Of a DNA stretch of 64,000 nt, positions 1-13,281 are shown piece by piece. The first letter of the stretch is position 1. Every line of letters starts with the position of its first letter. The notes under the pieces were generated by a model, which saw nothing but the letters and a program-made list of their open reading frames with translations, was not told the DNA's origin and searched no databases. The DNA comes from Tetradesmus obliquus (lineage: Eukaryota; Chlorophyta; Chlorophyceae; Sphaeropleales; Scenedesmaceae). Position numbers and translations under genes: made by a program. The stretch spans positions 3,308,501 to 3,372,500 of the forward strand of contig CP126191.1 in assembly GCA_030272155.1 (NCBI GenBank), in the 5' to 3' direction.

Positions 1-369
1 TGAGGAGGCATAACAGCAAGCGCAGCTGCAACACCTGGGCGCGTCGCACAAAGACGTTGCTCACGCATCACGTCTGCCTGCTTGCCCCAGCAAAGGCTCC
101 TGCGCCCTCTACCTCTCACTCATACATTCATACCATCTCTGCGTCTAGTGCTGTGCACACCTCAGCCGTCATCTTGCGCAACCTGTTTGTTTGCTGACGC
201 AACCCCTGCCCTGCATACGTCAAATCTCTTGTCTCCTGCACCCTGTCTCGTGCATCTAGCAGCGCCCTCAGGCATGCATTATAACCGTCAGCATGTGCAA
301 TCTGTCTGTTTGCTGACGCAACCCCTGCTCTGCATGTGTCTTTTCCACCCTGTCCCGCTGTCGCCCCAG
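1..369. other. Probable intron of the LSM14-like gene with an internal tandem duplication
   Basis: No coding exon is recognisable here. Bases about 167-277 and about 291-387 are diverged copies of each other. They share the blocks TTTGCTGACGCAACCCCTG and CAGCGCCCTCAGGCATGC. The second copy runs into the exon, so the first copy carries a decoy acceptor (CTAG/CAGCGCC at about 260) 110 bp upstream of the likely real one. I see no LSM-domain exon in this stretch. Confidence 0.55.
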
Positions 370-1461
370 CAGCGCCCTCAGGCATGCCTGCAGGCCCCCT
401 GGGCGGCGGCAACCTAGCGCCCAACGTTGCGCCCACCGTCAACCTCACACCAGTCGGCCAGCAGCACGGCGGCCCGCCCGGCGGCCCCAACGGCGACCTG
501 TCAGGCAGCTACGGCCACGCAGCAGGCGGCGGCAGGGGCCCCGGAGGCATGGGAGGGCCTGGCAGGGGCCCTATGGGAGGCATGGGGGGCGCCCCAGGCA
601 GAGGAGGCGCACCAATGGCTGCTGGGGGCATGGGAGGCAGGGGCGGGCCTGGTGGTATGATGGGAGGGCCGCCTGGCGGGCCGGTGGGCGGGCGCGGCGG
701 GCCCATGGGCGGCAGGGGCGGCGGCAGGGGGCCTGCGCCGGCACCGGCGCCTGCGCCGCCAGTGCCTGACGAGGACTACAACTTTGAGGAGGTGCGTGTG
801 GTTGTTGGGAGGTATGAGAGCTGGATGGCTGTGTATGGAGTGCGTGTTGTGCTTGCGAGTGTTGCTGCCAGCTCAGGAGACGGCAGCACAGCTAGTAGCT
901 TGCTGGTTGCAGATGAGGATTGCAGGACATGTTAGGTGTGGCTGCCTTGGAACGCAGGCCAACAAGCACGTCAACAAGGAGGCAGCGCTGCGCGAGGCTG
1001 AAGTCGTGTCACCCCTCTTCTTCTTCACATGCACATTATAGTTACAAAGTGCTTGCCCGTTGCTCCTCGTGCTGCTGCAGGCCAACAAGCACTTCAACAA
1101 GGAGGCAGCGCTGCGCGAGGCTGAGCAGGCAGTCAAGGCGCACCCGGCAGCATACAACAAGGATGACTTCTTTGACATGGTCTCCTGCGAATCCCTCGAC
1201 AAGATGGCAGCATTCGACGGCCACGGCCACCAGGGCGGCGGCGGCGGCCAATTCGTGCACCGCCGCAACATGCACGAGCAGCGCGCAGTGGACATCGAGA
1301 CGTTCGGGGGGCTGGGCGGCGTGCGCCACTTCCACCACAGGGGCCGCGGCAGGGGCGGCAGGGGCAGGGGAGGCTATGGCGGCCGCCAGGGAGGCGGCGG
1401 CGGCTACGGCGGCTATGGCCAGCAGGGCCGTGGCGGCGGGCGCGGCGGCGGCAGGCAGTGA
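336..1461 (+). CDS. LSM14/DCP5-like mRNA decapping factor, C-terminal part (5' exons outside window)
   Basis: The family (LSM14, Scd6, plant DECAPPING 5) is a P-body translational repressor and decapping activator with an N-terminal LSM domain and C-terminal FDF, FFD and TFG boxes. The last exon shows these boxes in order. The FDF-like segment DEDYNFEE continues across the intron into ANKHFNKEAALREAE. The FFD box is YNKDDFFDMVSCESLD and the TFG box is QRAVDIETFGG, followed by a Gly/Arg (RGG) tail ending in a TGA at 1459-1461. The exon before it runs from about 370 to 791, is Gly/Met/Pro-rich, and has donor GTGCGT at 792. The final exon starts at 1081 after CTGCTGCAG. The open frame extends to an ATG at 336, but an acceptor near 369 is more likely, so the LSM domain should lie upstream of base 1. 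Both visible introns contain a duplicated acceptor copy. Confidence 0.82.
958..1125 (+). repeat. Duplicated acceptor plus exon start inside the LSM14-like intron
   Basis: Bases 958-1002 and 1081-1125 are 45-bp direct copies that differ at two positions. Each follows a GCAG acceptor. The downstream copy is the start of the last exon (ANKHFNKEAALREAE). The upstream copy encodes the same residues with His-Val for His-Phe. Its frame is then closed by a TAG at about 1039-1041, before the real exon. The offset is 123 bp. The upstream copy is therefore a decoy 3' splice site whose use would truncate the protein. Confidence 0.85.
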
Positions 1462-3300
1462 TTTTGAATCAACAGCTGCAGGAGGACAGAGATATGCACG
1501 GCAACCGCTAGTTTGCGAGTTGTCCAGCTGAAGCAATCGCTTCAGCTGCTGATGGGGGTTCTGCGAAAGCAGTTATGGAGGACAGAGGTAGTGGTTCAGA
1601 GCACCTGCAGCAGCAGGGCCTGTTGAGCTGCAGATCTGCAGTGACAAGGAGTCTGGTACACCGGTACACCGGTTAGCACCTGCAGCAGCAGGGTTGGTGC
1701 AGTGTTGGACGGGCGATGGGTGGCACCTGCAGCAGCAGGCTGGCTTTGGAGATCCCTGCAAGGGATATGTGTTTTCAGGATTTGTTTGAGATGTCTGCAA
1801 CAAACTGTGCCGCAGCAGGAACGGGAGCATGACATGCTTTAGCTGCTGGCTGGCACATGTTAGGTATGGTCTGGGAGCATGAATGCAAGCTGGTGTTGGC
1901 ATAGAGGGGAGCCCACCAAGCTCTGCGTGATGCTGAGTCATGTGTGGATTGTGATGTTGAGCACGACATGTGCTTGCAGCAGCCAGCTGTGCTGCTGCTG
2001 CCTTACTAGTGGTCCGCACTGCAGTTGGGGCAGCTGCTGCTTGCAGGCGTGAGTTGCAATGGTTGTGTAGACTTGGTATGCTTAGTATGCGGGGTGGTTT
2101 GGCATGGTTGCGGAATCAGATCGTTTGCAAAGAGCAACGCCAGTTTGCAGCAGCGGCTGCAACTGAGTGGCTTGCCTTGGGTGGCAGGATGGGCAATGCA
2201 GCAGCAGCAGCTGAGGTTTTGTTTCAGGTAAGCGCTGCTGGGGGTGGCAGGTGACTTCAGGGTGTCTGCTCAAGCAGCAGCAACAGCAGCAGCGTGAGCT
2301 TCTGCAGGTTTTGGGGATTGTGAGGTCTGGTACACGGTGCCTGCTGACTGTGCGAGGTGCACATATGGTGCTGTGGCATCATGTTGGTGATGTGGTGATG
2401 TGGCAGACTGCTGCTGAGGCAGCTGGCCTGAAGTATTGCTGTTTGTGCATGGCCTGCAGGCTGATCTCTATGTTGCACTTTGTGCTGCCCACAGGGGCGC
2501 ATGCCACATCCAAGCAGGATGTTGCAGGCCAGCAGTGCTCGTTACAAAGGCGAGTGTCAAAGCACAAAGGATGAGCGGCCCTGTGCTGCTGTCATTGAGG
2601 CCAAACGGCCGCATGCAGTGATTGGTTCACAAGGCGGAGGCGCAAGGCTTGCACATGCACGTGTGTCGCATGGCTTACGGCCTTTGCAGGATGTTCAGTG
2701 GCTTGCCATTACGTGCTAGTCATGCATGGAAGGACGCGGCACTGTCTGCGTTACGTCACAGGCAGCCGGTTGTGCCTTTTCACGGCGCACCAAATTGTTG
2801 CTGGCGTGTGGCTGTTGAAGAGACAAGGGCATGGTTTGCTGGTGCACCAGCAACGCGGTACCACCATGGTTTGCTGGTGGTATGCCAACCGGTTGGCATA
2901 CACACATGCATTTGAGAGCCTGTGATCGTTGAGTATGCTGCACATGCGCAGCAACTTACCCGAGGCTGCCATGACCGCCTTGTAATTGAACTGTTACACG
3001 GCTACCCGGGACAATGCATTGCTATGCATGCTGAGCTACATCCTGCAACAGAGCAGGATTAATTTGAGCAGCTGTCGACAGCTGCACCAGCAGCGGTTGC
3101 AGCACACAGCCCCCTAGCTATAGCCAGAGACAGCAACAACCCGCATGGCGCATGCAAATCCCAGCGGAAACTTCTGCAAGCATGCTGCGCAGCGCGCTCC
3201 GCTATGCAACGACACACGTCACGCCAAGACACGCATATGGCGCCTTAATCACTCTACACACATACGACATGTTGCGCAGAACCACAGCGCCTTACCGAGC
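1462..3300. other. Convergent intergenic region, 1.84 kb, with palindromes
   Basis: This region lies between the stop of the LSM14-like gene and the stop of the tandem-Ddl gene, so it holds both 3' UTRs. No supported coding gene is present. The motif GCACCTGCAGCAGCAGG occurs three times (about 1600, 1675 and 1720). A TTACA (TGTAA on the minus strand) at about 2994-2998 could be the Ddl polyadenylation signal. Perfect palindromes lie at 2837-2852 and 2881-2900. Confidence 0.5.
2837..2900. repeat. Cluster of perfect palindromes
   Basis: TGCTGGTGCACCAGCA at 2837-2852 and TATGCCAACCGGTTGGCATA at 2881-2900 are each their own reverse complement. Between them, GGTACCACC and GGTGGTAT form a further imperfect inverted pair, and CATGGTTTGCTGGTG is repeated at about 2831 and 2864. 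The cluster could fold into several hairpins. It lies in a 3' intergenic region, and no transposase or terminal target-site duplication is visible. Confidence 0.7.
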
Positions 3301-6300
3301 TCACCCGCGCGTCCAGCCTGCTGACATGCCCTGCATCTCCTCATCATCAACCGCCCCGTCATCAATCACAGCGTCAGCAGCCCCACCAGCAAACAGGTCC
3401 CCAGCCAAACCCTGAACCCCGGCCTCCCCTAGGTCAAAGTCCTCAGCCCCAAACCCTGAACCGCCCTCGTCATCAGGCGCAGAATAGTATGCGCTGCCGC
3501 CGATGCTGCCGCCTGCTGCTGCTGCCTCCTGAGCTGCCTGCTGGCTGATGTAGGCCTGCTGTGCTAGGTGGCGGAACAGCTGGTAGGGCAGCATGGGAGG
3601 GTCATTTGCCAGCACCTGCAGATACACGCAGATACACAAAGAATGCAACCAGCAGTGGCAGAAGAAATCAGAGAAAGTTGAAAGGCTTAGCCCGGTATTG
3701 CGGGGTTGCTGCGACAGCTTAGCATCACTGTTTCTGAGAAATGGTGCGCCACAGCCTCCGCAATGCATGTTGCAATCATAGACGACAAAGAGGGTGCGCC
3801 CGGCATACAGGCAGCCACGGCTTCACAATGTCCACACCTCAAACTCAAGATCGTGCATCACACATGTCATCATGCAGATTCACCACCACAGGAGTAAAAC
3901 GACACACAGCAGCCAGAGCGCCCCAGATGCATCCAAGCGCCCGCTGACACACCTGCTACCACATTCACTGACTATCTCGCTAGAACGCTTACATGCAAAT
4001 GAATTCACTGTGGGTCAACACCAGCAGCTGCTCCCATGCCGCACCAAACCGCACCTGCTGCAGGATGGCGCTGCCATTGGCCAGGTCTGGCAGCTGCTGC
4101 ACGTCCAGCACCACCAGCTCCCCACTGTCCACGTTGACAAAGCCGTCAACAGCGGCAATGCTGCGCAGGCCCAGACCGTCAGCCAGAGCCACTGCAAAGG
4201 CCTGCAACAGCAGCAGCAGCAGCCAGCTTGCAATGATGGAAGGAGTGCTGTGGTAAAGAGTGCCGCCCTGAAACTAGTCCACAGTGATGTAGCAAGCGCT
4301 GCACAGCAGGCATAACTGGCTGCATGCAACAACAGGCGGGCGCAGGGACTGCTGCAGTGTTACAATGCATCAGCTGTAGCAAGCTCTCCAACAACGGCCA
4401 GCACAGCACCGCTGCCATAGGCGTCCTTTTTGCACACACATTCCGTCAGCACAGTCAAAAGTTTGATCATACTCATCATCACCATCAGCATCTGCATCAC
4501 AAACTGGAACCAAACCATGCGTAGGCAGGGCCGCACCTGTACTGCTTCTACGGCTGCTGCTGGCAGGATGTGCTGCGGTGGCGGCGTGAATTGCTGCCGG
4601 CTGCCCTCTGGCGAGTATGCCACCAGTGTTGGCTGCAGCGCTGTCATGGAGCCCTGTAGGCAGCATGACGCAATGCAGCAAGCAGACACACAAGCAAGTG
4701 GTTAGGCATTCGGCCGGAAACAGGGACGGCGCAGGCACCCTGCAGGGAGCATTGTTCACAGCAGCAAGCAGACATATGAGCAACTGCTTGGGTATGTTGC
4801 TGTCAGACACAGGGTCGGCATGATCACAGCACATAACGACAAGGTGGCATGACAGCAAGCACAAGGGCAAGCACAAGCACACCTTGACTGCACACTCCCC
4901 TCCAGGAACAAAGTACAGCACAGGCTGGCTTCAAACCACTCCTGCATGTACATCCATTTCCATCCACTCGGCCACACACACTCACCAGCTCTCCAATCAG
5001 CCCCACTGTCACCTCCACCCAGCGCTGGACGCCAGCCCACTGCACCTCCCCGCCCTCCGCCACTGACACCGCATCCGTCTCAATCCACGGCTCCACCACA
5101 AGCAGCTCGGGCAGCTGCAGCGGCAGCGTCACAGGCAGCGGCTGCTGCTCTAGTGTGCCGGCTGGTAATCTTGGTGTGCAGCTGCGCAGCGCGTCTGCAA
5201 ATATGTACAAGTCCTCCGGGCCCGAGAGGCGCACCACGCCGAGGCCGCCGCTGCGCGTCGGGGGCTTAATGGCGACGCTGCTGCACTCCCACTCCAGCAG
5301 CAGCGCGCCAAACATGGCCTCAAACTCCTGCGGCAGCAGCAGCAGCAGGGAGAGCGAGTGCGAGGCAGAGTGGCAGCATGCAGCAGTAAGTTTACAGGGC
5401 ATACACCAGGGTGAGAGACAGGCCGCGCGTGAGGATGGTTTCGTGCGCAACAGCAGCTGCATTGCGCGGATACACCAGAGCGCCAAAGCTGCTCACGGGT
5501 GCAAGGCTGATGAGGTGCAGCAGCAGCAGCTGGTGCAACTCACCTCAGGCTTGTCCAAGTACTCCAGCAGCTCCTGGCTCTTGACCACCTTCTTAGGCAC
5601 AGCCACAAGGCCCACCGGCGCTGCTGCTGCTGCTGCTGCTGCTGCCGCTTCTTCCTGGCCCTCTGCTGCGTCAAACTCAGCGGCTGGCCCAGCCAAGCTG
5701 TCAGCAATCTCGCCGATGGCCTGCGTGCGCAGCAGCATAACATAACGCATGTGTTAGCGGCAGCGTATCTGTACCAGGCTGCTTAAATCATGGAGGAGCT
5801 GTACAATGTTCGAGGTGCCCAGGCAGTGCAACCAATTTGCCATGCAGCTCCTGGTGATGCGTACGTATGCTGTACAGCCACATGTCATTGCCATGTGTCG
5901 GCGGGTTACCACACCTGTGCATGTCATGTCAGCGCAGCCACCACTCACAGCACAGCAGCTTTTGTTTGTGAGCACAGCGCTGAATAAACTCGCAGCAGAC
6001 ACAACAGTTCCAAGTAACAGTCACAACACTGCACATGGTAGCATCAGTGGAGGCCGTAGCGCCAGCGGTTTTGTGTTGTGCTTACCTTGGACAGTGTGAG
6101 CCTGTTGCTGCACTTGAAGGCAAAGTCCGAGGTCATGCCAGTGAAGGGCAGCCCGGCACCCTCCAAAATTTGCTGCAGCAGCACCGCAGCACCGTAGGCA
6201 GGCGGCACGCAGCAGCAAATCAGCAGCAGCCGATAAGAATGCAGCAGGCAAGCTGCACAGCAGAGGCACCAAACATAAGCTGATACAGCAGCCTGGTCAA

Positions 6301-8375
6301 ACCCCGGCTCCAGGACCTGCAGCTGCTGTGCAGCAGCACAGCAATGCCACACCCGTGCTGAACTGCCAAACAGCTGTGCCTGCTTCTTATGTGCAGATCA
6401 CTCTCCAAAACCCGGCGCAGTAGCAGCTGCAACAACCTCCTTCTTTACCATCTGACGCACCTGCAGCTGCCCGTCTGCTGTGGTGCTGTCATCTAGCAGC
6501 AGCAGCAGCGTGGCGTCGCAGGCCTTGGCCTCTGCCAGCAGCTCCTCCATGTCCAGGAAGCGCGGCGCAGGCGGCAGCACCCACGCCTCAGCACCCCACG
6601 CGCTGCCAACGCCCTGGAGGGTCACAAGCAACAGCAGGTGGCGCAATACAGCAGCAACAGTAGCAGCAGCCAGGTGGTTCAAGCTTGAAAAAGAGCGTGG
6701 TTCAGTGTGAACAGAACAGACTACCAACAACCGGAAACTTACTGGCAAGAGCACTTCTGTGTCCTCAGCTGCTGTGTCAAAACACCACCCGACATTTGAG
6801 TGTGTGTGATCAGATGCGTTGACCCGCAAACAGGCCTGTGATCAATGTGCAGTACCGCCCACACACCCACCTGCACAAAGTGCCCATCCAGCTCCATCTG
6901 TGCCTCAAAGTGGCTGTCCCGCTGCTGCTTGTCCAGCACGCGTGCCGCAATGTACGACTGGCCTGTGCGTGCTGCGCAGCGCTCCGCTGCCTCTGCTGCC
7001 TCCTCTATGGTGTGGCGCGCCAGGTGCTGCGGGCCTGCCACGATGAGCTGCCGCGACAGCACAGACACGTCTGCAGGCGGCATGTTGCTGCGGCAAGTTG
7101 CAGCAGAACACGCATAGCACAGGGCAGCAGCAACAGAGAGGGAGAGAAGGTCAGGAGATGGTATTGCAATCACAGCAGCCACAGCAAGCGTTGAGTACAT
7201 GTCAACAATGCAGGAGCTGGATGAGCAGTAAGCATGACATAGCACACGCACACTCAGCACCCCAGGCAGCGCAATCAGCACAATCAAGACAACACAACAG
7301 AGCAGTTTTGAAGCCATCTGCTCACATGAGCTCCTCATCAGTCATGCTCTGCGGGTGCAGCTCCTCAGGTATGCCCAGCGCCCGCCACTCAGTGCGGCGT
7401 GACAGCAGCGTGGCGCGCCGCTTGGCCTCACCGGCACCGCTGCATGCAGGAGGCATCAGGAACACATCCACCTGCAGGCGCACACAGATGCGCACAGCAG
7501 GCGCGTCAGCTTGCAGCACGATGGCAGAAACAGTGGAGGCACGGCAGTGCAGCTGACTCCAGGCAACTTGACTTACGGGCGTGCATGGCTGGTAAATTGA
7601 TGAATAATCCGACATTTGCTTTTCCTCAGCGTGACAAGAACTGCAGCTCCTAACACTCAGAGCATGTGCCAGCACAACCAACCAAGCAGCAGCAATGGCA
7701 GCCCCACCTGAATGTCGCAGCAGCGTGCCAGCTTGGCGGCCACATTCGCACCGGAGCGGAACGCCCGCTGCCGCTGCGGCCCATCACCACCAACCAGCAC
7801 CCACACCCGCGGCGCCGGCCGCCGCAGCGCAGCCTCAGCAACCACCTCTGCCTCACTCGGCCAGGGCCAGCGCTCAAACTCATCGCCGCCTGCTGCTGCT
7901 GCTGCAGCTGCAGCAGCATCGCTGCCTGGGCCGCCTGCGGCAGCTGCTGCTGCGGCTGCACTGGACAGTGAAGGGTCGCCGCCTTGGCGCTCGCGCCGCT
8001 GCAATGTGGCTGTTACACCGCCCTTGTACCTGCGTATCAACAGCATTAGTTCACTGCCGTTCATTGGTTGCAATGGACAGGAGCAATGCGTATTGCAGCG
8101 GCCCCCGGGCATGATCAAGCAATGCTGGGGCACCTGACATGCAACAGCTGCTGCATCGGCTCTTATGCTGCAGCTTCTGACTATGCAGGCGGTTGGAACT
8201 GCTGCAGGGTGGGCCAAGGCTGCTGCACCTGTGGACTGAAGAAGTGTGACAGCTCAATTCAAATGGTGTTATTTCTGTGCATGTGACAGCCCCACCTGTC
8301 ATGGCCCAGGATGCGTCCCATGAGCACCTCATCCTCTGTTGCCTCAGGCAGGCGGTCCTCCTCGCTGTACTGCCT

Positions 8376-8441
<66 letters not shown>

Positions 8442-10800
8442 TTGGTTGCTTACATTGGTACAATTGGACGAACAGGTGAGATTCAATCCAAGAGCGGCAT
8501 GGGTTGTAAGCAATACAGAACGCATCCGCAAGAGTGGCACAAGACCAATGCACCCGCTGAACACGCACATTGCTCACACGCCTGCATGCCACCCCCACCC
8601 ACCTGTCAAGCAGCGCGTCCCGCTTGGCCTGCCGCTTCGCATCCTCCCGCGCCTGCAGCTCCCGCACATCAGGGAACAGCTTGCCCTCGCCTGCTGCCTC
8701 AATAGCAGGCGGCACCCAGCTGTCGCCGGTGTCCCACCGGTCGTATCGGATCGGCTGGTTGCCGTAGTGGAACATGTCTTCGTCGCGCATTGCACGAGCT
8801 GCCAAGTCCTCTTCGGGCCGGCCCGCATCACGCTCGGCTGCAATCTCCTCCTGTGTACGCGAGTCGAACTGCAGGACGGCGGACGTAACAACAAGAGGCA
8901 GGTAGCAGTGAGGTGTCTCCATTGGAGAGCATGTCTGGTGTTGTTATAGAGCAGGCGCAGGGACCAGATACGTGCGCTATTGAGCGTAGAACCTCTGCAG
9001 CGCTGACGCATGCACATATGAGCCAGGGCTCATACTGTCAATCATCATCACCAAAGCCCTGACCCGCCTGTATGCTGCACTCATGCCCGCCACATAAGTC
9101 CACCCCCGCACATCTGTACATGACCATGCCATCGCATTGTCTCAGATACTTGCATACCACTCCCTGCCCTGTCACACATTCGCTCCTACCTCTGGCGTCC
9201 ACTCCTCTGGCTCCTCTATTGGCGCTGCAATCTCCTCCTCAGTGAGCCAGTCCTTGCTCAGTGCAGCCAGCACCTCGCTGACACCCTCCACAAACGGCAT
9301 GCTGGCAAAGGCAGCGCGGTCCTCCTCCACATCGGCCTGCGGGGAATCACATGAACGTGGACAGGAAACAGGTTTCAGCATTCATGCAAGAAGCAGTTTG
9401 GAAAAGGAGCAGGCCAAGACAGGGGTTGGTACTACTTGCAGGAGCAGTGACAGCAGCTCTGGTGAGGGCTGCCTGCTGTCGGATTGCATGAGATACTGGT
9501 GGCACATCAATCTCTGCTGCAGATTCACACACTGTGGGCATGCTGCTGCGACCCTGCTTGTTATTTGGTAAGCCTGTAGTACATTGGCTGGATGACATCC
9601 AGCAACCCAGCCATTCACACAACTGAGTGAGCACGCTTTGTAAGCACAATGATTGCGCCAACTCGCACCTTCAAAGCTGCACCGTCTGCCGCCTCCCGCG
9701 CTTCCACAGCAGCATCCGCCAGCTGCTTGGTGATGTCACCCAGCGTGTCATTCGCGCCTGTGGCCTGCGCCCACTGCGCACTCGCAGCTGTCTCAGGCTT
9801 GGTTGGAGGAGGCAGCAGCAACACCTCGTTGCTGCTGCTGCTGCTGCTGCTGTGTCGCAGCAGCGCAAGGTTGATGAGGTGACGGGCCACACCGCCGGGA
9901 GTGAGGCCTACCTCCAGCGCCTGCAGCGGCACGTTAACAGCAGAAATGTTTGCGTTGACTTGCAAACCAGTGAAGCGCCGGTATCAGACTGTCATGTCAT
10001 GCGTGCCTCTTGCTTGATACACATCGCTTTGTCGCTACACGCCTGGGCCGAGCGCGTCAGTGATGACAGAACATGAGAGGTGGCACCGAGCGGCTGGCTG
10101 ACAGGGGTAACACCGTGCAGTGACATCAGCAGTTGTGGCACCACCTACAAACACATACACTGCATTGCAAGTTCAGATTGAACAGCATACTAAAACACAT
10201 ATAACCGCGCACCTGCAGCCCTGCAATGGACGTCGCAGCCAGCGGCACGTCAAGCCCCACATCTGCCACCATGACGTCACCCTCGCCGTTGCCCTCGCTG
10301 TGCATGCGTGCAGCGGGCTCAAATGCAGCCAGGTCAGCCATGTGTGTCTCCTCATCATAGTAGCCGCACAGCGGGTTGGGCTCGCTGGCACGTGCTGCTG
10401 CCTCATCTGCCGCCATGCGCGCCAGCTGGCCTGCAGGAGGCGAAGGAAGGAAGTTGTTGTGAGTGGGCTGATCACCTGATGCCTGCAGCCACTTGTGAGT
10501 GGGCTGATCACCTGATGCCTGCAGCCACTTGTGTGCATGCAAAGGAAGATACGGGTGCAGTCGTGTGTACCTCTTGCATATGCTGCAGCCTAGGATGCAT
10601 ACTACACCCTACCCCAGTCATCACGTGCAATCAACAAGCGCCTAACACCCGCACAGCATCTGAGCTCGTTCATCTAACATGCAGCGACAACAGCAACAGC
10701 AGCAGCCCCAACCGCACCCGCACCAACCTGCATCATACTCAGCCCGCAGCCCCTTAAGCAGCATCCACATGGGCACCAAACTACAGCAAACACAGCAAAC

Positions 10801-10839
<39 letters not shown>

Positions 10840-11773
10840 TACACTACCCACCTGCATCATAGTCAGCCACCTTCTGCAGCGCCTCCGGCGGCAGCTCATA
10901 CCGCTGCTGCCAGTCCGGCTGCAGCGCCATCCAGCCAGATACCCGCACCAGCCCAGCCCCCTCGAGCCCCAGCTGCGCCACTGCCTTAGCGGCAGTGTGC
11001 CGGATCGTCTGCACGATCTTGTTGCTGGCGCGCGGCGGCATGTGCAGCTTGAGTGTGTGGTGTGGCAGGGGGTCCGGCAGGTCTGGGGTGGTTAGTGCGT
11101 CCAGTGTGGTGGGCTCTGCTGCTGCTAGTGCCTCCAGCGCCTGGGAGATCTGAGCCTCCTCCATGCCAGCCTGCAGGAGGGAGTTTGCAGGGAAATGATT
11201 TGTTATAAAGCAACACGCCTGATCACTGCTCAGTATGACATACACCGGGCTACAATCTTACAGGCACCTGTGGAGTCCAGATGTGAGCTACCTTAGGCAT
11301 GCGCGGCTCAGAAGACATGCTGTGCAACGCCAGCTGCTGACAGATGCGCGCGGTCTATAGCATGTCATCCGCAGCAACAACACAGCGGTGCAACTGCACT
11401 GCAGCTTGTCACTGCCGCTGCCCCACCTGCATCATCTGCCACTCCTGCAGCGCCATTCAGCATCCGCCAGCTCAGCCATGCATGCTGCTGGCTTATGTAT
11501 GTAAACAGCATGATTATGCAGCAAAACGTGGTGCAGCTGCACTGCAGCTTGTCACTGCTGCGGCCCCACCTGCATCATCTGCCACTCCTGCAGCGCCAGG
11601 TCAGCATCAGCCAGCTCAGCCAGTGGGCTATACTGCTCCAGTTCAGCAGGCAGCAGCGCCACAGGGCCATCCTCAGCAGATGACAGCACGGCCACCTCCC
11701 AGCGAGCCAGCTTGGGGTACAGCGGCTCAACCAGCAGGCCAGGCAGGCTGGGCTCTGCAGCAGCATCATCATC

Positions 11774-11807
<34 letters not shown>

Positions 11808-13186
11808 AGGGATAATCAGCTGCGCAGAGCAGCGAGTGACGTGCTGTGTGCTTGGTTATGCATGGAGGCTGCAGGATCACAGACACACAGCTACAGGACT
11901 CAATGCTCTGCAGCAATTTCAAAAGATATTAACAGCATGAACCAGCACATGCACACACATTATTCGATCACAGCATGCGACCATCAGTTGCCAGTTCACC
12001 TGCATCGACAACGTCCAGCAGCTGCGACACGAGTGCCACATGGCCCCTGCTGGCTCCCACTGGGCTGCCACCCTCACTGCCTGACACACTAAACACCTGC
12101 AGATCAGGGTCCATGCCATTGCCCCTGCACCAGGACAGCAACCGCTCAACTAGCTCCGGCTGCTTCGGCATCTGCTGCTGCTGCTGTTGCTGCTCGGGCT
12201 CCTGCTGCTGGTCAGCTGCAGCGGCATCAGCAGGGGTAGTTGCACCGCCTGCTGCTGCTGCATTCCAGCTTCTGAGCGTGGCGCTGCTGCCATTGCCGCC
12301 ACCAGTCTCCTCCCCTTCTACATCACCCTGCTGCTGCTCTTCATCTTCATCTTCATCCTCAGCTGCTGCTGCATCTCCACCACTAGCGCCTTCTCCTGCT
12401 GCTATTGTATCTGCAATATCTGACTCAATGTCCTGTAGCCATGCCTGCAGCTGCGCTGCAGCCCCCTGCAGCTCCTGCCTACTCAGCTGCAGCACAGGCA
12501 GCGTGTTGTAACCTAACGCCTGCAGCTCTTGCAGGACAGCTGCACGGCCTAATACTGGCCCTCCCTTGCGCCCCAGCTGCTTGCTAACATCACTTTCGAA
12601 TGCAGGACCGCCAGCTAGCGGCACCCCCGCAGCCTCACAAGCAGCATTAAGCTTGCCAGACAGAGCCAGAGCACCGCCAGGCAGCGCTGACAATGCAGCA
12701 GTAGCGCCAGTGGTTGCTAGGTGCTGTGCAAGCTGTGCTGCATCAGCAAAGCGAGCAGTTGCAAGTGCTGGCAGCTGAGCCAGAAGGTCTGCTGGGCCCA
12801 GCGCAGCAACAGCAGTGCGTGGCAGCTGGTAGAACGCCCCACTATCATCAGCCCAGTAGATATCAACAGAGATACCGCAGACTGGAACAACAGGTGCTGC
12901 CTCCCCGCTGCTGCTGCTGCTGCTGCTGCTGCCGGCGCTGGCTGCCATTGCCGCTGCTTGGTCCTCGTCTAGAGGTGCCGTGTGCAGCTCATCTATGAGT
13001 GTGTTGGCTGTAGCGAGTGCTGCTGCCACTCGCTGCAGCCGCTCCGCAATGCTGCTGCTGCTGCTGCCTGGCAGCACGGGCGCTGTGCCGCAGACGAGTG
13101 CGATGGTTGCTGCTGGGTCCACTGCAGCAGTCAGCAGCTCGTCGTAGTCATCCAGCAGCGGGTTGCTGATGCCATCCTGCAGCAGC

Positions 13187-13281
<95 letters not shown>

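Noticed and set aside
8374-8440. CAG run as a coding poly-Gln exon
   Set aside because: In the gene's sense it is CTG and directly precedes an acceptor. Neighbouring exons join in phase without it.
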